Shown here in pieces: positions 46,701 through 57,865 of a stretch of 64,000 nucleotides of DNA. The stretch spans positions 558,001 through 622,000 of the forward strand of contig NC_091046.1 in NCBI RefSeq assembly GCF_963966145.1. Reading direction: 5' to 3'. The notes under the pieces were generated by a model. It did no database searches and was not told the DNA's origin. It saw only the letters and a program-made list of their open reading frames with translations. This DNA is from Tenebrio molitor (lineage: Eukaryota; Arthropoda; Insecta; Coleoptera; Tenebrionidae). Numbering within the stretch: the stretch's first letter is position 1; the number at the start of each line of letters is the position of its first letter. Made by a program: the position numbers and the translations under genes.

Positions 46701-49700
46701 TGTTTGGGTTTTCCCATCTGATTTGTTGAACGACCATGTGATTGCTTTATCATAATGAACTTGGAAGTATGACATAAAAGCAAGCAATGTTGTAAAGATT
46801 TATGACCGTATGAGTATAAAAATTGTAATGAAAACTGCAAAGGTCAGTCACTGTGAGGAAATGGCAATTCCGATGAGTAGTTCATGCAGTGTTACAATCT
46901 CATTGGCAAAGTTTTGATTCACGATTACATTTTACTTTTATCTATTTATTTAATCTGTTTATTTATACAAATTAAATTGTCCCGATGTTCCGTAATAAGA
47001 TTTCATTACTAAATATGATCGCAGTATCGTCTCGCTATTTATACATTTTTACAACTCCTGCAACGATCTAATTCTAATTTTCGTGCATGATGTACGAATT
47101 TTCTGACATTGCTTTCGTGCAACATCATTTCCTGATCTGGTGATGTTTATACCTTTGTCTCAAGGTTTCCCTACATATCAACAAGATTCTAGAAAAAAGT
47201 ACGAGTTTTTATCGTCTCGAAAATTAAAAAATAAAAGCTGCGGTCCCGGCAACATTTTAATTATGGACTCGTCCTCCTGGCGAACTTTTCGGTAATAAAA
47301 GTTTCACGAAACAGGATCGGCTTTATTAAATTTCCAGATTTTTTTTCATCAACGCGTGGCATCAGAGGAGTCGGTCCAGCAGAGCAAACACCACCACACC
47401 TGGAATTATGTTCGTGCAGCGAAATACGCGCATAAAAGCCGGTCCTATCTGAAAAAAATCTAACGAGAGAAAGTGAATTATGTAAATTTCGGTGATTCAC
47501 GTCTGTGGATGTTGTCAGTGAATCACCTCGTAGGTACACCGACTTCTCGAAATAAATCTCCATAAAACAAAATAAAATACACCGGCCGTGCCGGATAATA
47601 ATTTTCGCGATTGCGGCCGGAATAACGATTGTTGTGTATCAGGTGAGGTCACTTCCACTCCAATGAAAATTGCCGGGCGTCGTACCACGTAATTACTCTT
47701 TTTGCCCTTCTATTTTCCCCAGCGTCATAAGTGCCTACACTTTTGTTGTCGCCTGTTTTATGAATTATCATTATGTTAACAACTGGTTTGCGTTGGTACC
47801 GATTCCGGATAAATCGCACCAGTGATTCAGTATCATCGGAATTCCATCGGTTCCGGCCACTTCCGGTCCCTTTTTATTCTTGACAAGGGCACGCGGAACA
47901 CAATCGCACCGCTAATTAAGTCTTTGTCTAATCGTGAAGCGTAAGATGTCGCTTTAATTAATTTATGGCTTGTCGCACACGAATTTTTCCCTTCCCATTC
48001 GTAATTTCCTGAAAAGGTAGCACGGGGGGAGGAGTGACGGGCTCAGGAATCTATTCCGTGCCTTCTAATGGCGTATGCAGGTGTGGTTGATGCTCTCGGA
48101 ATCGTTATTTACGAACGAGACTCGGCCACAATGGAACGGTGGGTGGACACGAAGGTGGTGTTTTAAATGTCGGAAAAATTGTTGAATAATGAAGGGGACT
48201 TTGTTTGCCGATTAGAATGCAGGTCCGGAGTGGTTTGGCAACACGAAAGGCAGTCCAGGTGGACTGATATTGGTGCTCTTGGAGCGGTTTAAAATAGTAA
48301 CCAAAATTCAGTACCGTCGTCGCTGTTTTGGGTAATACAGGTGCGGTTCCGAATTTTCTTCGAATCCATCGATTCTCGTTCGTCATTGAAACCTATCAAG
48401 GGAGAGGATTGCGGGTCAGCTTTGGAGGGCACCGCGTTCCAAAAAGTCATAATTAATACTCGCTAGTTTAGTCGGATTCTTGAAACAAGCCCGTCCGTTC
48501 CGATTCCTCGTGTTTCATTATGTAAATTCTCGGTTATATATGTGGCCAATTTTCATAATGCCGGAGTTGGAAGAGCGAGACTCCAGCGTACACGATGATC
48601 CTATCTCTGCGGCAATGAAACGCGCACCATTGTGATTTAATTCAATTTAAATACGCCGTCTTGGGACACAACAGCGGCACCAGCAGTTGCATCACAATCT
48701 TTGTCGTTGTTTGTTCTCATTTCCTATCGTAAAAGGTTTTTCATTAACTTCACAGAAAGTGCAGAGGCACGAAATCGGCGAAGTGGTCATCCTCGACGCA
48801 GACACCAACACCGTGAGTACGCCGTTCGACGATCTCAACAATCTGCCCCAAGAAGTGGTAAGAATTGAATTTTTTTTTGAGTCCGTAACTGATTAATTAC
48901 CGTAAAATTCATCAGCAAAAATTTGTTATTCCTTCAAACCCACGTGTTCTTACTACTCGCTTTAAATCAGGACGCTGAAGGCTAACGCGTAACATTTATG
49001 AATTTTTCTCAAATTCATTTCTCAATGAACGTGGTATTAAAGTCCATATCCCGACAAGCATTTTGTTAAAAAGTTGTGGTTTTTTTATTCAACGATGACC
49101 AGTCAACGTACTGTTTTTTTTGAAGTGAAAACTTCTTTAGGTGCTCCACGTACATTTTATTTCCGGGCAGTGAATTAGTTTCATGCGACACGGTAAAATC
49201 GTTCGCAGCACAAGCTAAACTCGTTTGCAGCACGACACGGCAAGCTAAAATTAAGGAAGTCGAGTTTTTTTATCAATTGTGCGTCACTTGTTAGTTTTAA
49301 ATTTTCATTTTACGTTGTGTCGTGACTTGACTGACCTCTGTGCAGAGCTGCAGGAGTAACTGTATATATATACAGCGTGATCAACAAAGACTGAGTCTGT
49401 TGGCAATGAAACAACTGAAAAATATTAGTGTTTTTCTGTTTCGTAATTGGCAGTGACCGGATGTTTTAACTTGACACGACATTAAAAAAAAAATAGGTTA
49501 TGTCGGGTATGTTTATGCTAATACAAAAATGACCCTTTGATGGTAAACGTCAAATTTGCCTGTCAACTCTGTCAAAGCTGACAACCGGAAATGCGTTGAG
49601 ATTACAGTGGTACCAAAATCATTCAAATTTTCATTGTTACCAACAGACTCAGTCATTCTTGATCACGTTGTATATACAGGATATTTCACGAGTGATAATG

Positions 49701-52700
49701 AGCCTGACGTAATTTAAAATGCAACCCACACTATATTTCCGAAAAAAGCTGGCTACTGAAATTAAAATGTCCGGCTTTTTTTGAAAATGTTTTGTGGGTT
49801 GAATTTATTATTCCGTCAGGCTCATTATCACTCGTGAAATAGCCTGTATAGTTTTATATAATATAATAAAGACACGACAAATATTGTAAGTTTACCGATG
49901 AATGTAGGATTTAATACGTAATTCTCAATTATAAGTAAATTCAAAAAACTCCTGGACTGTCAAAATTAAATTTTAAATAAAATGCTTGATTTGACTGTTC
50001 TTGGGTATAAAAAATTTTCACTAGAGTGTACCCACGTCAAAATCTAGTCACAAAATATATTTAGGTTATGTTTTCCTTTTTAATCATTGAACTAAAAATG
50101 TTTTGAACACTTGAATCGAAATGCAACAACTAAAAGAACTGGAGCAATTTAATCAAGTTTATAAAAAACACAAAGAAAAACAGGCAAACTGAAAACACGT
50201 GAAAACTAAACAATAACCAAAATTGGAAATCGCTTCCCATACCTATCTGAGTCAGATTCCGGTAAGGATATATTGGGTGGAACATCTCTAATACCCACAT
50301 AGTTAACCAATCACCTTTAATTAGATTTTCTCACAATGCAAAATGCTGTTTCTCCACAGTTGGGTTAAAATCAGAAACGTTTTTTTGTTGAAGGTATGGC
50401 TTTATAATATAATAATTTGTTATAGCCCTCTTTTCTCGCGTCACCATTGTTCGTTTTGAATTTTCCATTTTGACCTTTTTACAAAATATACTTAAATAAT
50501 TTTGCAATTTATTTGACAATGTCAATTTAAACAAATGATTAGTTTGAAAAATCAAAAAAATCATAGATACCGACCGGACAATATGAAAATAACTAGTGAT
50601 TTAACCAACCTAACAACTCCAATTTTGATTTTGACAGTCCAGATGTTTTTTGAATAGACTTTTTTTTTTATATGGTTTCAATAATTCTCAATTCATCTAT
50701 TGGAAAAATTAGTGTAGCAAGTGAAGAGGAAAATGGACAAATTATCGTAATACAGAGTATTGCTATGAAAACTAGTGTTGTGTTCAATATCTTCGTCAAG
50801 AAAATAAAACTTAAACATCCAAACCTAACCTCACTTTTGCCAAAGTGTACCTCTAAAAGCGGACGTATTTGCAGTTTCTATTGAAAAATACAGATTTTTG
50901 ACATTAATTATTTATGCCTTGCTCCTTATTCCTCCAAGTATTATTATCTATAATGATATATTTTTTTTATAGAATAGGAATAGGTACTTACATATTACTT
51001 AAAATCAGTGACGAGCATCATAGAAGTTTTCACTTCTGTCGTGCGGTTTTAAGCACACACTCTTTTTTTTTTGGACGCATTCCTGATTGCGAAATTCTTG
51101 TAGTTTCCAGTTTTCCAAGAATTTCCCCGACGATAAGAACGTTTATTCTTTCGTCACCAAATAGTGCTTCCTTATTTTGCGGTTTTCATAGTTACTGGTC
51201 TTTGGCTCACATTTATAAAGGTGTACTAGGAAAATGTATTCCGGAACTTGAATGCTACAATAGGAAGATCCACTTAATAGGAAACATTTTTTGTAATAAG
51301 TGGCAATTTCAAAGACAAATTATAATATGCGGCGACGTTTTGTTGCTTTCAAGATCACCGTGTCATCACCAGGAAAGAAAAAAATTTTACTTTCACTCCG
51401 CCGATCCGGGTTGAGCTAATAAACAAACAAACCCACAAGAGTCGTTCCTCTTTCTTCTCTCTCTCCTGTGTCAGTTGATTGGCTTTAATACATTGTTATG
51501 ATCTAGATCACGTCTCTGAAACGACAATTGAAAAATAAGTCGGCCCTATTGGGTGACGGCGTGTCGCGAGCTTTCCTGCGTGCTCTGGTTCAATTAATCG
51601 GCGGATATCGGGACGGACTCAGGATCCAAGAGGCCCAAAAGATCACCTTCGACCAGGAGAAGTTCATCGAGACGAGGCCAGTCTCGTTCCAGCCGTTCCT
51701 CAGGGAGATGCTGCATCTGCAGATCTTCCAGCAGGTAAAGTCGACGTTTCGCATCAAGTAAAAGACAGACGCCCGGACGCGCGATCTTTACAGTTCATCG
51801 AGGAAAGACTGGCGATGTTGAACAACGGTCTCGGCTTCTCGGACGAATTCGAAATGGAAACATTCCGGTACTCGGTGCAGTCCGGATCCAAACTGAAACA
51901 GCAGTACAAAGAGTGGACGTCGACAATGAAGAAGGAAGGTTCGGCCTTTTTCAAAAGTGTCAAAGAGAAGGTAAACACCCTTCCGGTTTTTGTGGTTTTG
52001 TGATTGATGTTTTGTTTCTTTTTTTTTGGCATTGTTGTTTTGCAGGCCAATCCGGCTGTTAAGTCTGCCGTCAAAACGGTGAGTTTCGCTTTGTTATTGC
52101 ATGACTTCGAGGGGAACAAACTGAATACTGTTGAACTTTATTTATTCGACGCGTTAAAGGTTAATAGGGGGTGTAATGCGTTCGGCGTGCACAATAAAAA
52201 CTTATGAATAAATGGAAGTAAAAATCTGGTTTAGCTACACAAATTTTCATGAAAATCTGCACGAAAGCATGTTCAGTGGGTAATATTATGATAGTAATGG
52301 ACAACCAACAACTGTCGCTTAAAGAAAATTAACTGCCGTCCAATCGTATTTGGCAGTTTTTCAAGTCTTTACATATTATGAGTATGTAATTTTATTAATC
52401 GTAATTGTTGGATTACGAGCAAAAATTCAATCTTCACAGTATTACGTAAATTTTACTCACAATTGTGAAACTGGGATTGTTCCAAATGGAAGTTTCGGCC
52501 GATTAATAAGCAGAGTGCGTCTTGTCGGCAGCGTTATTAAAAGCATCCGTTTCGAATACCAACATTACCAACGGCGAAGATGTCACCCGGTGCTGGGATC
52601 AGCATTAATCGGATAGTGTTTCCCTTAGTTCTCCATTTGCATTTAATAACCTCCGGGGCGTCGGGATTTTTCTGTTCGAAATCTAGTAGGTAAACTGTTG

Positions 52701-55700
52701 ACAGTGACAGCTGTCTACCTCGTGAAATGTCATCCACCGTCGAAAAGGTGGCCACTTCTTACTTGTTTCCGTGCGAGACGTTCTCGCCGCCCCACAAATA
52801 AAAATATAATAAATACGGAATGCTTTCGCAAATATTTGCTCGGATCAATATTTGAACAACGTCAAATGTGTCACGAACGGAAGTTACTTTGGACTCGTTT
52901 CGGTACCGATATTTTTTAATTTGTTGTCGGAAGACGTTGATAAAAGGGATATTAGGAGTCTTTTGGGAACGCCCCGTGAAATATGTCGCTCGTTTGTTTT
53001 CGGATTGTCATTTCCGGTCGTCTGGACTTTAAACAGGCGACTAGATCATTGTGAAGATCACGATTTATAATGGGATAGTGGGGAAAAGTGATGGCTTCTG
53101 CGACAACAAGAAATTTATCTCGTGAAAGTGTAGATTCGTCGTAAATATCCAGACAATAGTCTAGTTTAATATCCGAGTGCCGCTTTTATGAAGAAGAAAT
53201 AAAATAACTAAGGCGGAGATACAAACTTAACCTTATCCACTTGCTGATACGTCAGTACGTGACAGTGTAACAGTAAAAGACTTATTTACTTTTAAAATAA
53301 TCGTTTGAATACGAATTAATCGACAAAACAGAGATAAATATTTGTAAGTATGTACTGCCAATTGTAAAAAAAGTACCTACTGTCGCGAGCAAAAAAACTG
53401 GTCGTCAAAATCATGCTTTGACGGAACGAAAAATCCTCCATTGTAAAACGGTCATAAATATCATAACCTATCATTGTGTTGCATGAAATTAATTGTCATT
53501 TTTTGTCTAATTTTTTTGACACTTTGATGACAGACATATGTAATCAGACAGGGATTTTTTTTTCATTTGTGACAATCTAACCAAATTTTAAAATGACATT
53601 GACCAGAATTTTTTGTTCGCGACAGTACCTACCACTCGAGCATTTCCAAATCTTACATCTTTCTCTGAAATAGAATTTTTTGTTGACCTGACAAGACTTG
53701 ACCTAACCAAATGTGCGACAATTTCACGTTCTTTGTGGAAATCGTAAAAACGTAGAGCTATAATTTTGAGACAGTTGGCAGCATTGGCGAAAATTGTAAT
53801 GGTTCTGTTGACATTCACAAAAATTGTTTAAGGTGAATTAAAATTGCGTAATTTTGTTTATCTGACGCTAGATTGGTTAGATTATTAATTAGTTGCAAAT
53901 ATGTGTTAATTTGATAAAGAGAAACAGTTAGAAATGAGGTATTCTAAACATTAGAAAGTGAGAAGTTAGTTTGTTGGTGAGTAAGTCTTTGCGAATTTTC
54001 GTAAAGATTAAAGCTTCAACGTTAAACTAGATTTATACCAAAATATTTATGGGGGAATACCTACATAACTCGAATATTTTTATGGGATTGCGGAACGTAC
54101 GACTACGCGTTTGCATGTAGATGTGCTTATCCTGTGTGTGACGTCACACTGCAAGTTGTCGATGTTGTTTCTAACGTGTGCGGCCCTGTTCGCTAGTTTT
54201 AATAAAAAATATATATATGTCAGGTGAAGGACGGCGGCAAGGGTATGAAAAGTGCCTACAGAGGTCTGCGCTCTCGTCTGAAAGAGAATCAGGGACCGCA
54301 GCAGTTGCAGAACGGCCTGGACAGCCCCAACGACAAGCCCCGTTCGGCCCCCAATTCGCCGACCGGTAAGCGGCGGACGTTCGTCGGGATCAGCGTGCCC
54401 ACCGCCAACCACCGGAAAGAAACGACGCTGGCTTTCAAAAGTTCAGGTTTCGAAAGGTCAGTGCACCGAAATTAGAGAATAGGTGTCTTTTAAATCCCGA
54501 TGTTGATGCGTCTGGGGTGATGCGGCGGAAAAGTTCAGACCAAGTCGTAAAGGGGTCGCCTTTTGTTTTGTTCTTTCTTTTTTCTTCGCACAGACGGATT
54601 TCCACGGTAAAAACGAGAGTTGCAGTTTTCGGGTTCGTGACCGACTGCAATTTACATTTGCAGTTAAATTGGATCGTAAAATTTTAATATGGCAGATTGC
54701 GATCTGCTCTTCGGAATAATTTAATCGCAGAGACGATTTTGTTTAAAACAGAGTCTGGCTTGCCATTTTTCATAAATCGATACAATTTTTCATAACATTT
54801 TTTTATGATACATAAATATGTAGCAAACATATTTAGCACGAAGTCAAAAATAAAACAAACTTTAAAAAACTCATTGATCAAATATAGTAAAAATCAAACA
54901 TGATGGATGAATCATTATTCCAAGTTAAAAAATATATACATATTGATATAAATATGCCGTGTGAATTATGTCGGGTCATATTTGCTTGTAAGTACATATT
55001 TATTCAAGCGTGTTATCTTGTGGTTAGAATTAGTACTTAAGCATATTTTAGAACGACAAGAATGGGAAATTCTAAGATCTTAAATAATTTAGTATAACAA
55101 AAATTTATTCACAAAGTAATCTACAAACTGTAGCGTTCGTTGAATAATAAAAAACACTGTGATCTACTATTGAAAAGTCTTTAATTTTCTCCCATCACGA
55201 CAAGATAATATTTCTTTTGCAGCAAGAGTGAATCAGTAAATGTTATACAGTGTGGAAACCACTTATGGAATAAATTCAGTAATTTCAAAACTAATGACAT
55301 TTGCTTCACTTGTTCATGACGTCATCCATTTTTGAGCTATGACGTCATCACCATTTTTTTCAATGACAACACTCACTTTTTTCTTCTTTTTCTGATAGAC
55401 CTTACTACTACCTAAACGATTAATGAAAAAAATTGGTACCTTAGATAACAATTTTTTTGAGAAAATGACATTTTTATTCGTTTCAAACACAAAGCAATTA
55501 TCAGAACATGTGTGATATAATCATGAATGACATATCGAGACACCTTTTTATCAATCTTTAGTTGTGAGTGTGACGTCGACGATAATTCATACTGAGTGAA
55601 TTAATCGAACGTGGAAGTTATTTGTTATTTTTTAACGATTTTCTGACGCAACTTGGGCGATTTCAGTAACGAGAACGACATTGAGTAAACAAGTATATTT

Positions 55701-57073
55701 TTTCCGCATTTAAAGGTCATACAGTCCCCTAAGTCCCACGTCGCAGCCCATATCGCCCGACGGTTTGGACGCCTCGCGGAGCGGCAGCCCCAATCTGGAG
55801 TTCCCCCGGATCGACTTGATGAATGAGATGAAGGATTTATTGCAGCTACGCCTAGACACCCCGACGGTGGACAGATCCGTGAGTGTTTTTCATGGGGTTC
55901 GGCTTCGTTTTGCAAACGTTACATCCGCATACACAATTCCAGAATTTCATTTATTATTACTCCCGACTTATCCGTCTTCCGTCCGCCCTTTTTTCCGCCC
56001 CCTCGCCCCGCAAACCGAATCGTTTCTCGGCGAAGCCGTCCCATTTGTTCCCTTTTTTAACAATTGTGTTTCTTCACGCATCACGTCTCGTCTGTTGCAC
56101 AGTTTGGCTTTTGTGTTAACCCCCGATTGGGCTTCCAGCTGAAGCCGGTCCGGAGCTTGGAGAACTTCAAGCAGCACTCGTCGCCGCCGTCCAGCAGCCC
56201 GGACCGGTGGGTGTTCCCCTCTCGCACCGGAGCCCCGATGGCTTCGCCCCCTAAACGTTTCTTCCTCCCCAACCAGCCCGTCTCCCAAGACACCCAGAAT
56301 CTCCTGCAGTCTCCCGACGACGTCTTTTCCTCTCCTCCGGTTCCGCCCCGCGCCCCTTCCAGGGAGGCCAAAGATCTGTTCGGGACGACGCCGTTCGTGG
56401 TCGGCGGGGGGCACAGCGAGAACGGCGACCCCCTTTTCCTTGTCGCTAATCAGCATTCTGTCGATATCGTTAAGCTATCGCCGCCCACTTGTTCGCCGAG
56501 GCGGAAGGTAATTGTTGTTTGTCGTTTTGGGGCTTGTGTCTTGACGCTTTACTCGTCCGACGTGGTGCTGCGGGCCTAACGTCCCCGGTGGCTCACCACG
56601 CCCGCGCACGAAAACTTTCACGTAACGGAAACGTGGTACCGCCGCACAGCGGGAGAATTAGCAATTGAACACGTACTCGGTTAATTCTTCCGCTGTGCAC
56701 GGACGTTTCGGGTGGACTACGGATTTTAATCGAACCATTTCAGCCCGAAGACATGGAGGATCTGATCCGACTCGATTCGGCCTCGGACATCGACGATTTC
56801 GACCCGTTGAAGTCCCATTCGTACAGTTCCAGCGCTCCGGCCCCGTTGAGCCTCTCCAACCCCCTCTACACCTACGAGAACCACAACCCCAAGCAGAACG
56901 GTTCGGTGCCGTCGACGACGAACCGGAACGATCAAGACTTGCTCCACGAGTACGGGCTGGATTTTAACAGTTTTTCGAGTGTGCAAAACCCACAAATGTT
57001 CGATCCTTTCGCCAGCACCAGTGCGACGAGTAACAAAGTCAATTCTCAGAGTCAGTGGACTAGATTCGATTGA
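40753..57073 (+). CDS. DENND1: DENND1/connecdenn, Rab35 exchange factor
   Basis: Fourteen coding exons: 40753-40769, 40838-40993, 41052-41189, 43683-43818, 43878-43931, 44358-44615, 48756-48857, 51507-51734, 51794-51970, 52046-52078, 54224-54456, 55716-55878, 56139-56507 and 56744-57073. All junctions are GT-AG, totalling 2,394 nt (797 aa plus stop). It starts MGSRIR, like vertebrate DENND1 proteins. The tripartite DENN module comprises uDENN (about 12-150), DENN (about 165-300, with MLYERRIIFTSKKL and YPMIWQHIFIPVLP) and dDENN (about 300-380). The rest is a disordered Ser/Pro-rich tail. The last exons carry a clathrin-box LIRLD (695-699), DLF (644-646), DPF (775-777) and a C-terminal WTRFD. 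DENND1 proteins activate Rab35 on clathrin-coated vesicles and early endosomes; this role is inferred by homology. A poly(A) signal lies near 57436. Confidence 0.95.
41190..43682 (+). other. DENND1 intron 3
   Basis: The intron starts GTACGT and ends TTCCGGCAG. A minus-strand open frame of 111 codons (41751-42086) lies inside. It reads like a plausible soluble peptide but has no recognisable domain or splice partners, so I do not call it a gene. No inverted-repeat element was noticed. Confidence 0.6.
44616..48755 (+). other. DENND1 intron 6
   Basis: This 4.1 kb intron (GTGAGT...TTCACAG) contains the 1.6 kb inverted-repeat-bounded element 44828-46441. The remainder, especially 47-48.7 kb, is less AT-rich and without recognised coding or repeats. 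Confidence 0.7.
44828..46441. mobile_element. DNA element with CTGGACTGTC-type ends, long copy
   Basis: The left end reads CCAGACTGTCAAATGAAATT and the right end is TTTTTGACAGTCCAG, its approximate inverse. The first 110 bases inside the left end resemble those of 49952-50642, and the 60 bases before the right end also resemble that copy. The two are therefore members of one family with different interiors. Inside is a 153-codon minus-strand frame (44929-45390) whose first 75 residues are extremely rich in Arg, Glu, Ser and Gln (for example TERQRRRREQGSQEE). I cannot assign it to a family. Near 45780 a degenerate plus-strand reading gives LTQREKLAMIRLREEM. The superfamily is unresolved. Confidence 0.6.
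49371..49672. mobile_element. MITE with TACAGCGTGATCAA ends
   Basis: The left end starts TACAGCGTGATCAACAAAGA and the right end in reverse complement starts TACAACGTGATCAAGAATGA. Both run on into the block CTGAGTCTGTTGG. Length 302 bp, non-coding. Its right border is separated by a single TA from the next MITE. Confidence 0.85.
49675..49848. mobile_element. MITE with CACGAGTGATAATGAG ends
   Basis: A 174-bp element: the left end is TACAGGATATTTCACGAGTG and the right end in reverse complement is TACAGGCTATTTCACGAGTG. Similarity continues through GATAATGAGCCTGACG. It is the shortest full member of the CACGAG-ended group in this window. Confidence 0.85.
49952..50642. mobile_element. DNA element with CTGGACTGTC ends, short copy
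   Basis: The left end CCTGGACTGTCAAAATTAAA and the right end (reverse complement CTGGACTGTCAAAATCAAAA) form terminal inverted repeats of about 20 bases. The 691 bp interior contains no long frame. Left and right subterminal regions resemble those of 44828-46441. Confidence 0.7.
52079..54223 (+). other. DENND1 intron 10
   Basis: The intron begins GTGAGT and ends ATGTCAG. It contains one inverted-repeat element at 53372-53631. No nested gene is recognised. Confidence 0.65.
53372..53631. mobile_element. MITE, TACTGTCGCGA arms
   Basis: The left arm contains CTACTGTCGCGAGCAAAAAA followed by CTGGTC. The right arm in reverse complement contains GGTACTGTCGCGAACAAAAA followed by TTCTGGTC. Arms are about 35 bases with several differences and the total is about 260 bp. 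Exact borders are uncertain. Confidence 0.6.
54457..55715 (+). other. DENND1 intron 11
   Basis: An AT-rich 1.26 kb intron (GTCAGT...TTTAAAG). A TACAGTGTGG motif at about 55248 resembles a MITE end, but no matching opposite end is visible. Nothing else is seen. Confidence 0.6.
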
Positions 57074-57865
57074 AAAGTGATATTAAGAGTATGTTTTATA
57101 CGGTTTTTATGAATGTGCAACATGTTTTTATTTACAAATTTTATTTATACATTTGTTTTTTGTAAATTTCGGCGGAGTGTGATCATTGCGGTGTCTATTT
57201 CGAGTTACGTAATTTAAATTGTAATTTTTAGCGTGTACGATTTTCAAGATATTGTAATTGTTGATTAGGTACGAAACGGAAATATACCTAAAAATCAAGA
57301 CTACCCAACTGAATTGTCTGAAGAGGAAATTATAGAATTAGCTGTGATAATCATAAATTTATTGTTTTCGTCGATATCATTTTTTTTAAATCGGTTTTTG
57401 TTCTGTTAGTTTGCACGGTAATTAAAGTAAAGAATAAAACACATCAATTATGACAATTTTGTCGTGATTTGCGACACCTCTCGACCAACACAAACACAAA
57501 AATCAACAAACGAGAACTTTATTGAGTCACATGGAACTTAAAAACGTAGGCTAAGCTATAATACTGTGATTGTAACGATTGTATATTCACCTGATTAAAA
57601 TATAAATGCCTCCCGACAGTAATAAATTTACAATCACCGCCTATGCTAGTAATAAATAGTTGGAGCAAACGGAAAATAAATTACTAAATCGATAAATAAG
57701 AGGTAAATTTTAGTCCGAGATGCGATTCAAGCGAGAATTTGGTGTAAAGTTCGGCTAAAAATATTAGCCTACAATCAAATTGAAAATGTCCCAAGTTTAA
57801 TTAAAGCACGTAAAAATGACACCCCCGTTCCAGTCCGCCGTATAAAATTGCAGAACTACGAAATA
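57074..57865. other. Convergent 3' ends of DENND1 and ValRS
   Basis: The 792 bases between the two stop codons hold both 3' UTRs. A plus-strand AATAAA lies near 57436 and a minus-strand signal (TTTATT on the plus strand) near 57518. No other feature is seen. Confidence 0.6.

Larger units (their letters stand above)
48858..51506 (+). other. DENND1 intron 7
   Basis: This 2.6 kb intron (GTAAGA...ATCTAG) carries two abutting MITEs (49371-49848) and the short copy of the CTGGACTGTC-ended element (49952-50642). A 166-codon open frame at 50914-51414 has no recognisable domain and no splice context. I consider it chance. Confidence 0.7.

Noticed and set aside
50914..51414. 166-codon plus-strand open frame in DENND1 intron 7
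   Set aside because: It is AT-rich, with no domain, no splice partner and no codon pattern like the neighbouring genes. I also read the reverse strand and recognised nothing.
55246..55280. TACAGTGTGG, possible MITE left end
   Set aside because: No inverted partner is found downstream within the intron.
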